A DNA stretch of 10,170 nucleotides from Desulfobacteraceae bacterium (GCA_011389605.1 JAABTZ010000070.1:1-10170); one strand, 5' to 3'; positions 1 to 7,907 are shown, counted from the first letter of the stretch. Program-made: numbers and translations. Notes: generated by a model from the sequence alone, not told the origin.

Positions 1-870
1 GTTACAATAGATGCGGCCGGCCTTTGCATAAAGTCCGGAAATGCAGTAATATTAAGGGGAGGATCTGAATCCCTGCATTCCAATCAGGCCCTGGCCTCTG
101 TTGCTGCAAGGGGTCTTTCAGAGGCTGGTCTGCCGGAAAATTCCGTGGCGCTTGTGCCTGTTCGGGACCGGGAAGCGGTCAATATTCTTCTGCAGCAGGA
201 AGAACACGTGGATTTGATCATACCCCGCGGGGGCGAGGGATTGATCAGGTTTGTGGTGGAAAATTCAAAAATCCCCGTGCTCAAGCACTATAAGGGCGTT
301 TGTCACGTCTATGTTGATTCCACTGTTGATTTGCAAATGGCGGCAGAAATTTGTCTAAACGCAAAAGTACAGCGCCCGGGAGTTTGCAATGCCATGGAAA
401 CCCTTCTGGTACACCAGGATTCGGCAGAAGCCTTTCTGCCTGCAGCCGCAAGGCGGTTTTCAGAGGCAGGCGTTGAACTGCGGGGCTGTGAACGCACCCG
501 GCAGCTGCTGCCGGACGTGTCTGCCGCATCAGAAGATGACTGGCCCGCTGAATACCTGGATCTTATTTTGGCCGTAAAGATTGTGGAAAGCATGGATGAG
601 GCCCTGGAACACATTGCCGCATACGGCTCCGGACACACCGAGGCCATTGTTACTACAGATTATAAGCGTGCCCGAAGGTTTTTAAGGGAGGCGGATTCAT
701 CTGTTGTTATTGTCAATGCCTCCACCCGTTTTAATGACGGAGGACAGCTTGGGCTGGGTGCGGAAATGGGAATCAGCACATCCAAGCTGCATGCCTTCGG
801 CCCCATGGGTATCCGGGAGCTGACCACCACCAAATTTGTGGTCATGGGAGATGGTCAGATCCGGTCTTAA
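1..870 (+). CDS. proA: Glutamate-5-semialdehyde dehydrogenase (gamma-glutamyl phosphate reductase), 5' end missing
   Basis: ProA reduces gamma-glutamyl phosphate to glutamate-5-semialdehyde with NADPH, the second step of proline synthesis from glutamate, in the cytosol. The frame is open from the first base, so the N-terminus lies outside the window; 289 residues remain of a protein usually about 415-420 long. Hallmarks in order are SGNAVILRGGSES (residues 12-24 of the visible part), the IIPRGG motif (73-78), and the QRPGVCNAMET segment with the presumed catalytic Cys at 129 (codon 385-387). The aldehyde dehydrogenase fold continues through GLGAEMGIST and ends in the typical GPMGIRELTTTKFVV. 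An internal ATG at 145 is not the start, because conserved ProA sequence runs upstream of it. nadD begins 16 bases after the stop, so the two are probably co-transcribed. proB is expected upstream, by analogy with related genomes. Confidence 0.97.
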   Translation, partial: VTIDAAGLCIKSGNAVILRGGSESLHSNQALASVAARGLSEAGLPENSVALVPVRDREAVNILLQQEEHVDLIIPRGGEGLIRFVVENSKIPVLKHYKGVCHVYVDSTVDLQMAAEICLNAKVQRPGVCNAMETLLVHQDSAEAFLPAAARRFSEAGVELRGCERTRQLLPDVSAASEDDWPAEYLDLILAVKIVESMDEALEHIAAYGSGHTEAIVTTDYKRARRFLREADSSVVIVNASTRFNDGGQLGLGAEMGISTSKLHAFGPMGIRELTTTKFVVMGDGQIRS

Positions 871-886
871 ATCCGGCAAAGGCGGT

Positions 887-1564
887 ATGGCTATGAAGGC
901 TGGTATTTTCGGCGGCACCTTTAATCCTGTTCATCTGGGTCACATGAGAATAGCCGAGGAGGTGCGCGAGCGGTTCAGGCTTGATAAAGTTTATTTTATT
1001 CCGGCCGGCCGGCCGCCTCACAAAACAGATCAGGGTCTTGCACCGGGTGTGGACCGCTATTTTATGCTCAAAGAGGCCACAGCCGAAAACCCTTATTTTG
1101 AAGTATCTGATGTGGAGCTGCTCCGCAGCGGCCGATCCTATACCATTGATACGGTGGAACAGATTTTTTCAGTGCTTCCCCGGGATTCCGGCTGCAGTTT
1201 GATCATGGGCATGGATGCCTTCATGGAGGTTGAGACCTGGAAATCTTTTCAGAATCTTTTTGAACGTATAGAAGTGATAGTGGTTTCCAGACCCGCTTGT
1301 CCGGAGCTGTCAGGTGCCCGCGCAGATCAAACAGAGACAATGAGAGATGTGATTTTGAGCCGCATTTCAAAACAATACCGCTATGATCCTGAAACCAGCT
1401 GTTTTGTTCATCCGCGCATGAAAACCATTTACCGGTTTAAGGCAACGGCCATTGATATTTCAGCCACAAATATACGACGGCTTGTGGCGGGACAAAAATC
1501 CATCCGGTACCTGGTGCCTGAAACCACAGAGACATATATTTATCAAAAAAGGTTGTATGTATGA
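887..1564 (+). CDS. nadD: Nicotinate-nucleotide adenylyltransferase
   Basis: NadD transfers AMP from ATP to nicotinate mononucleotide, giving deamido-NAD in NAD synthesis. The nucleotidyltransferase signature GGTFNPVHLGH is at residues 9-19 (His16 and His19 bind the ATP phosphates), and the second signature ISATNIR is at 191-197. The length of 225 residues is normal for the family. The frame is open back to an ATG at 836, but that would add 17 unconserved residues inside proA. The AAAGGCGG at 878-885 supports a start at 887 or, with more usual spacing, at 893, two codons on; I cannot decide between these two. The stop overlaps the start of rsfS in ATGA, so translation is likely coupled. Next to proA and rsfS this is a common arrangement in Desulfobacterota. 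Confidence 0.95.
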   Translation: MAMKAGIFGGTFNPVHLGHMRIAEEVRERFRLDKVYFIPAGRPPHKTDQGLAPGVDRYFMLKEATAENPYFEVSDVELLRSGRSYTIDTVEQIFSVLPRDSGCSLIMGMDAFMEVETWKSFQNLFERIEVIVVSRPACPELSGARADQTETMRDVILSRISKQYRYDPETSCFVHPRMKTIYRFKATAIDISATNIRRLVAGQKSIRYLVPETTETYIYQKRLYV

Positions 1565-1962
1565 CAGACCCTGAGCTGGAATCTGAGTGGAGGCCGTTTG
1601 TTTGCGCGGCCATGGGCCGAAAGGCAATGGAGCCTGTGGTCCTAGATGTTCGCCGGATCACGGATGTAACTGATGCCTTCATTATCTGCAGCGGTCGCTC
1701 CAACCGGCAGGTGTCTGCCATTGCCGAATTTATAGAGTCAGAGCTTAAAAAAAAAGGTATCAGGCCCCTTGGCATTGAAGGTGTCAAAGACGGACAGTGG
1801 GCATTGATTGATTACGGCCATGTTGTCATCCATGTCTTCTATGAACCGGTGAGGCGGTTTTACGATCTGGAAAGCCTGTGGGCCGACGCCCGGTGCATTG
1901 AAGTCTTAAAGCTTCCTGAATTTGCAGAACTATCGGAAAGGACGGAAAATATAAATGAATGA
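1561..1962 (+). CDS. rsfS: Ribosomal silencing factor RsfS (Iojap/YbeB family)
   Basis: RsfS binds protein uL14 of the large ribosomal subunit and blocks subunit joining, lowering translation in starvation or stationary phase. The 133-residue product has the single family domain. Typical segments are the VVLDVRRITDVTDAFIICSG stretch (residues 22-41), SNRQVSAIAE, GIEGVKDGQWALIDYG, and the closing VHVFYEP-like stretch (here VIHVFYEPVRRFYDLE) followed by LWADA. The start ATG overlaps the nadD stop (ATGA), and the 3' end overlaps gpmI by 8 bases, so it sits in a coupled operon. nadD-rsfS adjacency is a very widespread gene pair in bacteria. Nothing odd is visible apart from a slightly extended C-terminus after LWADA. 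Confidence 0.96.
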   Translation: MTDPELESEWRPFVCAAMGRKAMEPVVLDVRRITDVTDAFIICSGRSNRQVSAIAEFIESELKKKGIRPLGIEGVKDGQWALIDYGHVVIHVFYEPVRRFYDLESLWADARCIEVLKLPEFAELSERTENINE

Positions 1963-3505
1963 CCTGCCAGGTAAGCGATGCCTGTTGTTGATTCTCGATG
2001 GCTGGGGATTGGGAAATCCCGGGCCGGATAATGCCATATCAGTTGCAGATACGCCATTTCTTGACGGGCTGCTTTCAGATTGGCCAAACACTAGGCTTGA
2101 ATGCACGGGCCAGGCAGTGGGTCTTCCCGACGGGGTAATGGGTAACTCAGAGGTTGGTCATCTCAATATTGGTGCGGGTCGTGTGGTGCACCAGGTTTTG
2201 CTTCGAATTGATCTGGCCATAAAAGACGGATCTTTTTTTGAAAATCCGGCCCTGGCAGAGGTGATGGAAAATGTGCGCGCCAGGGGCTCGGCCCTTCACC
2301 TGATGGGTCTTGCCTCGGATGCCGGGGTTCACAGCCAGCTGGAGCATCTTTTTGCCCTGGTGGAAATGGCCGGTCGGTACGGTCTTGAAAAGGTTTTTAT
2401 TCATCCCATATTAGACGGCAGGGACAGCCCGCCTGACAGCGGGATAGACTATGTGGGTCGTATTCAAAAATACTTGCGGCAATATCCCTTTGCGCAAATT
2501 GCCTCTTTGTGTGGCCGGTATTATGCCATGGACCGCGACACCAGGTGGGACCGGACCCGTAAGGCATATGATCTCTATACCCTGGGCCTGGGGGAAAAAG
2601 AGGCTGATCCCGAAGTTGCGGTTAAAAATGCCTACAGCAGAAAAGAAACAGATGAATTTGTAAAACCTGTCGCGATAACGGATTCAGGTCAAAATTCCCC
2701 TGGCACCGTGCAGGACGGAGATGGTATTGTTTTTTACAATTTCCGTCCGGACCGGGCCCGGCAGATAACCCGGGCTTTTACAGAAAAAAATTTTCAACAC
2801 TTTGCCCGGGAAAAATTTCCCCGGCTTTGCGGCTATGTATGCATGACCCAGTATGATGAGTCCTTTGATCTGCCCGTGGCCTTCGGACCGGTGGGCCTGA
2901 AAAAAATCCTGGGAGAAGTCATCAGCCGCAGGGGATTGCACCAGCTCAGGCTTGCGGAAACCGAAAAATATGCCCATGTGACTTATTTTTTCAACGGCGG
3001 CGAGGAAACCCCCTTTGAAAATGAGGACCGAAAGCTTATTCCTTCCCCCAGGGATGTTGGGACTTATGACGAAAAACCTGAGATGAGCGCCTTTAAAGTG
3101 GCAGATGAAGCCGTTGCCCTAATTGAATCTGAAAAATATGACCTGATTGTCATCAATTTTGCAAACATGGACATGGTTGGCCACACCGGTGTTATGGAAG
3201 CGGCAATAAAGGCATCTGAAGTTGTGGATCGGTGCGTTAAAAAGGTTATAACCAGTGCCCGAAAGCTCGGATATGCATCCATGGTCACCGCGGACCACGG
3301 CAATTCCGACCTGCTGCGCAATTCCGATGGCTCACCCCATACTGCCCATACCATGAATCCGGTGCCGTTTGTGCTCTTTGGAGACGGTTTAAAGGACGTG
3401 GTTCTGGAAACCGGGGTGCTGGGCGATATCGCACCCACTATACTTTATCTAATGGGGGTTGATCAGCCTGCGGAAATGACAGGAAAAAATCTGATCCGTA
3501 CCTGA
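1955..3505 (+). CDS. gpmI: 2,3-bisphosphoglycerate-independent phosphoglycerate mutase
   Basis: GpmI interconverts 3- and 2-phosphoglycerate in glycolysis and gluconeogenesis, using two metal ions (usually Mn) and a phosphoserine intermediate. The 516-residue length is normal. Alkaline-phosphatase-fold motifs are complete: LLILDGWG with metal ligand Asp15, MGNSEVGH with the catalytic Ser65, the DGRDSPP and GRYYAMDRD segments of the transferase domain, NFRPDRARQ, NFANMDMVGH (401-410, metal-binding Asp406 and His410), and TADHGN (445-450). The start ATG lies inside the end of rsfS, preceded by a GGAAAGGACGG purine stretch at 1935-1945. The enzyme appears fully functional. It is unrelated in pathway to its neighbours, so the link is probably co-expression with growth. 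The next gene starts 28 bases on with no visible terminator. Confidence 0.97.
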   Translation: MNDLPGKRCLLLILDGWGLGNPGPDNAISVADTPFLDGLLSDWPNTRLECTGQAVGLPDGVMGNSEVGHLNIGAGRVVHQVLLRIDLAIKDGSFFENPALAEVMENVRARGSALHLMGLASDAGVHSQLEHLFALVEMAGRYGLEKVFIHPILDGRDSPPDSGIDYVGRIQKYLRQYPFAQIASLCGRYYAMDRDTRWDRTRKAYDLYTLGLGEKEADPEVAVKNAYSRKETDEFVKPVAITDSGQNSPGTVQDGDGIVFYNFRPDRARQITRAFTEKNFQHFAREKFPRLCGYVCMTQYDESFDLPVAFGPVGLKKILGEVISRRGLHQLRLAETEKYAHVTYFFNGGEETPFENEDRKLIPSPRDVGTYDEKPEMSAFKVADEAVALIESEKYDLIVINFANMDMVGHTGVMEAAIKASEVVDRCVKKVITSARKLGYASMVTADHGNSDLLRNSDGSPHTAHTMNPVPFVLFGDGLKDVVLETGVLGDIAPTILYLMGVDQPAEMTGKNLIRT

Positions 3506-3533
3506 AAAACAAAAACAGCAGCAGAGCAGACCA

Positions 3534-4088
3534 ATGAAAACAATTAAACCATATGAGATGATAACCGATTATATTACCGGAAAGCCCATAGCCGGCGTTG
3601 GGGCCGAAGCCAACCGCCAGGCCGTTGAGAGACTTCTTGTAGAGCAAAAGGGTTTTTTGCCGGCCGACATTGCTGTGGATATGCCTGTTAATTTTATAAT
3701 TGCCGGAAAAGTTTATACATCAGCTCTTGACCTGGTTGTTTTTGTGGAAAGTAATCCTTTCATGGTCATTAAATGCGCGGCCGGTTCACTGGATTCCAGG
3801 CAAAAAGAGGTGGTCTCCGCCGCCCGGATCCTGCGGCCGGATTTTATCGTTCCATATGCCGCCGCCTCCGACGGGCAGACCGCTTTTGTATATGATGCGG
3901 TTTCCGGAAATCAGATTGGAGAAGGCACGGAGGCTCTGCCGGAGGCCGGCAGGGCTCTTGAGCTTTTCAGCCAGGCCCGGCGTGTATGTTTGCCTGAAAA
4001 GCGCCTGGAAAAAGAATATTTGATATTCAGGTCTTATGACAGCATGAATGTCAATTCTTTAAGGCAGGGACTGGATGGCTCAGGCTGA
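3534..4088 (+). CDS. Standalone HsdR N-terminal-like (PD-(D/E)XK fold) protein, active site apparently lost
   Basis: This 184-residue protein resembles the N-terminal nuclease domain of type I restriction HsdR subunits (HSDR_N family), but stands alone with no helicase, methylase or specificity gene nearby. The visible pattern is a conserved early Glu (GAEANRQ, Glu25), then ALDLVVF with Asp66, then the strand FMVIKCAAGS. In active nucleases the last strand reads as an E-x-K type motif; here the equivalent positions appear to be Lys80 and Ala82, so cutting activity is doubtful. This is a by-eye alignment. I recall similar single-domain proteins with IKC at this site in other Desulfobacterota, so it is probably a conserved non-enzymatic branch rather than recent decay. 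The gene has only a weak ribosome site and follows gpmI by 28 bases. Its role is unknown; nucleic acid binding or scaffolding is possible. Confidence 0.8.
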   Translation: MKTIKPYEMITDYITGKPIAGVGAEANRQAVERLLVEQKGFLPADIAVDMPVNFIIAGKVYTSALDLVVFVESNPFMVIKCAAGSLDSRQKEVVSAARILRPDFIVPYAAASDGQTAFVYDAVSGNQIGEGTEALPEAGRALELFSQARRVCLPEKRLEKEYLIFRSYDSMNVNSLRQGLDGSG

Positions 4089-4096
4089 AAGCCTGA
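4081..4096 (+). other. Small hairpin over the stop codon of the HsdR_N-like gene
   Basis: CAGGCT (4081-4086) and AGCCTG (4090-4095) pair around a GAA loop, with a further T4080-A4096 pair. The stem contains the TGA stop at 4086-4088, and the AAAGGGG ribosome site for the next gene follows directly (4096-4102). No U-tract follows, so it is not a terminator. It could tune re-initiation or RNA stability between the two genes. The stem is short, so chance is possible. Confidence 0.35.
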
Positions 4097-4107
4097 AAGG
4101 GGCTTAA

Positions 4108-6141
4108 ATGAAAAAACAGGCCGTTGATTTTTTATTCGTCTTAAACGCGTCGATTACCAACATTCGCCTGTATCCGCCTTCAAGCGCAATTATTCAAAAT
4201 TCCCTTGAACGCCTGGAAAAGGCGTTAAACGAGGCCCTTGCTGTTTCTTCATCCCTGGAATTTGCCGAATCTGAAAAAACATTGCTGATAAACGGCGAGC
4301 CCCTGCCTGAAAAAGAGCAGCAAAAGCCTCAGATCCGCTCCTTTTTATCCCTGATGCTGGATTCCAACATCAAAAGCCTTACTTTTTTCCCTGGTGTGAC
4401 CCGTCCGGAAATTTCGAACTTTCTGCAGTTGATGGAAAATTTTTCCCGGCAGGCTGCAGACGCCGGTGGCCTGGCAAAGATGATGGCGGATCAGGCAATT
4501 TCCCATATCGCCATTGATGAAAAAGTTTACGTTCAGATGGATTCCGACCACCAGATAGTCTCAGGACTTGATATCAGCGATGAGGATTTTGTCAGGTATC
4601 TAATCGGTGAGCAATCCGTGGATCAAAAAACAATTGACCAGGTGCGTGAAATGGCCGGCAGCCCCGGTTGGTTTGCCGGGGTATTTCAAGCCGGGGCCCG
4701 CTATCTTATAGAGGCAAAACCAGAGGCGGCAAAAAAAGATATAGACTCCATGCTCACCCGGATGATTGATTCCCTGGAGAAAGTGTCGGATTCAGACAGA
4801 CAGCAGATCCTTGGTTTTATCGCCGCAGCGCTTCCTGATATGGACGAGGATGTAAAGGCCCTGCTGGATACCGGAAAGCTCCGGGAGTTGCTCGATAAGT
4901 TCCAGCCGCCGCCGGATCAGTCGGCACAAGAGACAGTTTACCGCAGCCCGGCGGAAATCGGAAGGGATGCACTGACCCGGATTTTAAAAGGTGACAGAAC
5001 ACCCCTTGCCGACACGCGGATCATAGAGCTTCTGCCCAAAATGGTCTCACAGATCATGGATAAGAATAAGGATGACATGCTGGAAGCTTTGACCCAACAG
5101 ATGAAAAAGTCGCTTTTGTATGATTCGCCTGAAGTGCGCAAAGCCGTTGCCGGGATAATGGCTGAAATTGACGAAAAAATGGAAGCCGGACAATTGCTGG
5201 AAAAGCGCATTGCCCTTTCTAAGAAACTGGTTGAATGGATCAGGGCCGAGGAAACCATTTCGGCTGAATATCAAAGCGTCACCGGCAGACTGGAAAACCT
5301 GGCTCAAACCATTCTCACCCAGGGCAATCTTGCCGGTGAGGCCGATCACATACTGGAAGCCTATGCTCTGATCAAAGACGGCGACCTTTCAAAAGAAGAG
5401 GCCATCCAGGCGCTGGCAGCCAATATGCTGCAAAACCTTTCCACTGATCACATTCTGGAAATGCTTCTTCAGGAGCCCAGGAAAACGTCTGATTCCGGCA
5501 AAGACGATATCTACAGCCTGGTCATTTTGGGATCGACCACAATTGAGCGTCTTCTTGACCGGCTCCGTGACAGTCACGGCATGTCCGAGCGCAACCGCAT
5601 AGTGCAGGCAATCTCCAGAATGGGCAGGCCTGCGGCCAAACCGGTGGTCGACAGGCTGGGCCAGAAAGGGCCCTGGTACTATATCAGGAACCTGACTCTT
5701 CTGCTGGGCCGGGTTGGGGATCAATCCCATCTGTCCGATCTTGAGCCGATGCTCATGTATCCTGATTACCGGATTCAGCTGGAAGCTGTTAAAAGCATCC
5801 AGGCTATAGGCGGCGAAAAAGGCGGGGATATGCTGCTTAAGCATATCCCCGCAGTTGATCCCAACCTGGTCGGCTATATTATATCAGTGCTGGGCGCATT
5901 GAAGTACCGGCCAGCGGTGCCGTATCTGGTAAACCTTGTTGAATCAAGGTCGCTTTGGCAAAATAAAGCCGTGCAGGATGAAATAAGGGCAAAGGCCTGT
6001 GAAGTCCTGGGCAGAATGCAGGCACAGGAAGCCGTTTCCGCGCTGGAAAAGATTGTCCGCACCAAAGGTTTTTTTCGGGGATATACTGAGACTGTCCGGT
6101 CCGCTGCCCTGAAGGCCCTGGCAAATATCAAACGCGGATAA
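4108..6141 (+). CDS. HEAT-repeat domain protein
   Basis: The product is 677 residues, almost entirely helical, with no signal peptide or membrane segment, so cytosolic. The N-terminal part (about 1-110) starts AVDFLFVLNASITNIRLYPP and includes the strand-like LLINGEPLP; I recall this arrangement from large deltaproteobacterial HEAT proteins. A long charged helical middle follows. From about residue 492 to the end come several HEAT-type helix pairs, for example AISRMGRPAAKPVVDRLG, then LLGRVGDQSHLSDLEPML, AVKSIQAIGG, VLGALKYRPAVPYLVNLV, VLGRMQAQEAVSALEKIV and AALKALANI. HEAT arrays are usually protein-binding scaffolds, so no reaction is predicted. The start follows AAAGGGG at 4096-4102. The PilZ/cNMP gene begins 28 bases later with a strong ribosome site, so the two are probably co-expressed and may be partners. 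The function is not known to me. Confidence 0.9.
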   Translation: MKKQAVDFLFVLNASITNIRLYPPSSAIIQNSLERLEKALNEALAVSSSLEFAESEKTLLINGEPLPEKEQQKPQIRSFLSLMLDSNIKSLTFFPGVTRPEISNFLQLMENFSRQAADAGGLAKMMADQAISHIAIDEKVYVQMDSDHQIVSGLDISDEDFVRYLIGEQSVDQKTIDQVREMAGSPGWFAGVFQAGARYLIEAKPEAAKKDIDSMLTRMIDSLEKVSDSDRQQILGFIAAALPDMDEDVKALLDTGKLRELLDKFQPPPDQSAQETVYRSPAEIGRDALTRILKGDRTPLADTRIIELLPKMVSQIMDKNKDDMLEALTQQMKKSLLYDSPEVRKAVAGIMAEIDEKMEAGQLLEKRIALSKKLVEWIRAEETISAEYQSVTGRLENLAQTILTQGNLAGEADHILEAYALIKDGDLSKEEAIQALAANMLQNLSTDHILEMLLQEPRKTSDSGKDDIYSLVILGSTTIERLLDRLRDSHGMSERNRIVQAISRMGRPAAKPVVDRLGQKGPWYYIRNLTLLLGRVGDQSHLSDLEPMLMYPDYRIQLEAVKSIQAIGGEKGGDMLLKHIPAVDPNLVGYIISVLGALKYRPAVPYLVNLVESRSLWQNKAVQDEIRAKACEVLGRMQAQEAVSALEKIVRTKGFFRGYTETVRSAALKALANIKRG

Positions 6142-6155
6142 AAGAAGACCCCTTT

Positions 6156-6163
6156 AAAGGAGG
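6156..6163 (+). promoter_or_regulatory. Strong Shine-Dalgarno site for the GTG start at 6170
   Basis: AAAGGAGG lies 6 bases before a GTG codon and decides that start. It is the strongest ribosome site in this run of plus-strand genes. It overlaps the palindrome CCTTTAAAGG (6151-6160), which is too short to form a stable hairpin. Confidence 0.8.
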
Positions 6164-6169
6164 TTTGAC

Positions 6170-7192
6170 GTGAGCCATGAGGAGTTAAAAGAAAAAGAGA
6201 AAATGGTGGATCAGTATATAGCCCTGGACAACCGGGAAGAAGCAGTCAAATTGCTTTTCGACCTTATTGTCTCCCATGCCCGGGATAAGAATTTTGAAAA
6301 AGCCGAGGCATTAAATGAAAAGCTTTACAATGTTGATCCCATGGCAATCACAGAAATAGTCAGGGCAGCAGAAGCCATAGAGGAAGCCAGGAAACAGGGA
6401 CTTGATTCGGATCACCTGCAACTATGGGCACGGCTCTATGAATCGCTTTCCACCGAGGAAGGAAACGCCCTTTACTATGCCATGGAGGCCCTGGATTTTG
6501 CCCCGGGCAAGACCATCATGGAGCAGGGAGAAGTTTGCAGGTATTTGTATTTTATCAACAAGGGCGAAGCAAAGGTTGTGTTTGACCGTGACAGCGAGCA
6601 ATTGTATTTAAAAACCCTGGGAGCCAGTCATGTGTTCGGCCATGAAACCTTTTTTTCAAACACTGTATCAACGGTTTCCGTAATTGCAATGACTGCTGTG
6701 AAAATCACCCGTGTGCACAGTGATGTGCTGAAAAAATGGAAAGACAGCACCCCTCTTCTTGAATCCAGGCTTTACGAATTTTGCAAAAATCAGGAGTGGA
6801 TTCACAAGGAGCTTAAAGAAAAAGGCCTGGAACGCAGGCATCACAGTCGCATACCGGTTGGAGGATCTCTTTCATTTCAGTTGCTGGACAAAGCGGGAAA
6901 ATTTATCGGAAAAGCCTATAAAGGCGAGATGGCAGATATTTCTGCAGGGGGGGTGTCGTTTCTGATAAAAACCTCCCGCCCCGAAAGCTTGCGCATGCTT
7001 CTGGGCCGCCGGATGAGGGTCAGGCTGGATGTGAATTCAAAAGACCAGGCCGGCAGTCTTTTTTTTGACCGGGATGGCCGTATAACCGCGGTGCAGTCCC
7101 AAGCCTTTGACGATTATTCAATCCATCTGCGCTTTGACATTCCCCTTGAACAAACCGATATGCAAAAGATTTTCCGGGATGCCGGCAGATAA
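6170..7192 (+). CDS. Cyclic-nucleotide-binding-like domain plus PilZ domain protein
   Basis: This 340-residue soluble protein probably senses c-di-GMP. Residues about 5-95 are helical and TPR-like (DNREEAVKLLF, KNFEKAEALNEKLYNVDP). Residues about 97-205 match a cNMP-binding (Crp-type) beta-roll, with IMEQGEVCRYLYFINKGEAKV and the phosphate-binding cassette region FGHETFFSNTVSTVSVIA. There the usual Glu and Arg that hold the cyclic phosphate appear to be missing, so cAMP/cGMP binding is doubtful. Residues about 221-335 form a PilZ domain with ERRHHSR (Arg222, Arg223, Arg227) and DISAGG (256-261), the two motifs that contact c-di-GMP; both look intact. There is no DNA-binding helix-turn-helix, so it is unlikely to be a transcription factor. 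The start codon is GTG with AAAGGAGG 6 bases upstream. It follows the HEAT gene by 28 bases; a joint role in c-di-GMP output is inference. Confidence 0.92.
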   Translation: MSHEELKEKEKMVDQYIALDNREEAVKLLFDLIVSHARDKNFEKAEALNEKLYNVDPMAITEIVRAAEAIEEARKQGLDSDHLQLWARLYESLSTEEGNALYYAMEALDFAPGKTIMEQGEVCRYLYFINKGEAKVVFDRDSEQLYLKTLGASHVFGHETFFSNTVSTVSVIAMTAVKITRVHSDVLKKWKDSTPLLESRLYEFCKNQEWIHKELKEKGLERRHHSRIPVGGSLSFQLLDKAGKFIGKAYKGEMADISAGGVSFLIKTSRPESLRMLLGRRMRVRLDVNSKDQAGSLFFDRDGRITAVQSQAFDDYSIHLRFDIPLEQTDMQKIFRDAGR

Positions 7193-7206
7193 GCCGGTCA
7201 TCCCGG
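7174..7206. terminator. Hairpin across the stop codon between convergent genes
   Basis: A 13-bp stem (7174-7186 with 7193-7206, one bulged T at 7198) encloses a 6-base loop that contains the TAA stop of the PilZ gene. The stem is mostly G-C. It lies between convergent transcripts (the minus gene ends at 7226), where a terminator is expected, but neither side carries a proper U-tract: TTGTAGG follows on plus, and AAAATCTTTT on minus. It may be an atypical or Rho-assisted terminator, or a 3'-end stabilising hairpin. Confidence 0.55.
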
Positions 7207-7225
7207 TTGTAGGCAGATTCTGGTC

Positions 7226-7900
7226 TTATACTCCGGCAACGTCCTTGCTGCAGTGCTTGCAGATTTTTGCCCGATTTTTGATGATTTCCGCGCAAAACGG
7301 ACATTCCCGGGTAAAATGCCGCTCGTGAATTCTGGCAATGGCTTCATTGGCCTTGTCCTGAAGCAGTTCATTGCCGAAATTCCGGTTGTTAAGCACTTCC
7401 AGTGCCTCTATGCCCGCCAGGTCACCTGCCATTTCCGCAGCCTTCATCCGTACCCTGGCCGGCTCCGAGGGGTCAAGCAGAAGCTGGACGCAGGTCACAG
7501 AGTCCTTTGAAACATAGCATTCCGCCAGGATGGAAAATCCTTTTTTGATGGATTCCTTAAGCGCCTCCTGAGCGGCTACTACTTCCTCATCAATGATTTG
7601 CCCCTGCCCTCCCATGGAGCTGAATACAGGCATGACTTCAAAATTGTTGCCGCGGGGACTTTTGATGCAGCGGTATGAAGCCCGGTGGGCATAGTTTTCC
7701 CACAGATTGTCCCACCCTTCTTTAAACAGCGGGCACTGGTCGTTAAAGCATACATACATATATGGAGAATCCCAGCCAAGCCCGTCTCCTACGGCTATGG
7801 GGGGGATTTCCCATATTTTCATTTCCTCGCCGCAGTGAGGGCAAACCGGCTTTTCCTGCTGCATTATTTTTTCAAACACTTCTTCTTTGGTCTCAAACAC
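7226..7900 (-). CDS. Double zinc-ribbon protein with HEAT-like central segment
   Basis: The 224-residue product has a probable zinc site at each end. The N-terminal site uses CPHC (Cys20, Cys23) and CFNDQC (Cys51, Cys56); the C-terminal one uses CPFC (Cys200, Cys203) and CKHC (Cys214, Cys217) in a compact zinc ribbon. Between them, a helical segment at about 125-190 contains a HEAT-like pair (RVRMKAAEMAGDLAGIEALEVLNN). There is no signal peptide or membrane segment. I recognise the general type but no characterised member, so the function is unknown; zinc-ribbon plus HEAT-like content suggests protein or nucleic acid binding. The start is GTG, supported by AAGGAGA at 7908-7914, 7 bases upstream. 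It lies 34 bases after the acidic-tail gene on the same strand, with no terminator or promoter seen between, so the two form an operon. Confidence 0.82.
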   Translation of the reverse strand: MFETKEEVFEKIMQQEKPVCPHCGEEMKIWEIPPIAVGDGLGWDSPYMYVCFNDQCPLFKEGWDNLWENYAHRASYRCIKSPRGNNFEVMPVFSSMGGQGQIIDEEVVAAQEALKESIKKGFSILAECYVSKDSVTCVQLLLDPSEPARVRMKAAEMAGDLAGIEALEVLNNRNFGNELLQDKANEAIARIHERHFTRECPFCAEIIKNRAKICKHCSKDVAGV

Positions 7901-7907
7901 TGCCTGA

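Noticed and set aside
836..886. An N-terminal extension of nadD from the ATG at 836
   Set aside because: The added residues overlap proA and precede the conserved start of the family; a ribosome-site-like stretch lies just before 887/893.
3534..4088. A type I restriction-modification system
   Set aside because: Only a single HsdR_N-like domain is present, with apparent loss of catalytic residues and no hsdM, hsdS or helicase part.
6170..7192. Crp/Fnr-type transcription factor
   Set aside because: After the cNMP-like domain comes a PilZ domain, with no helix-turn-helix.
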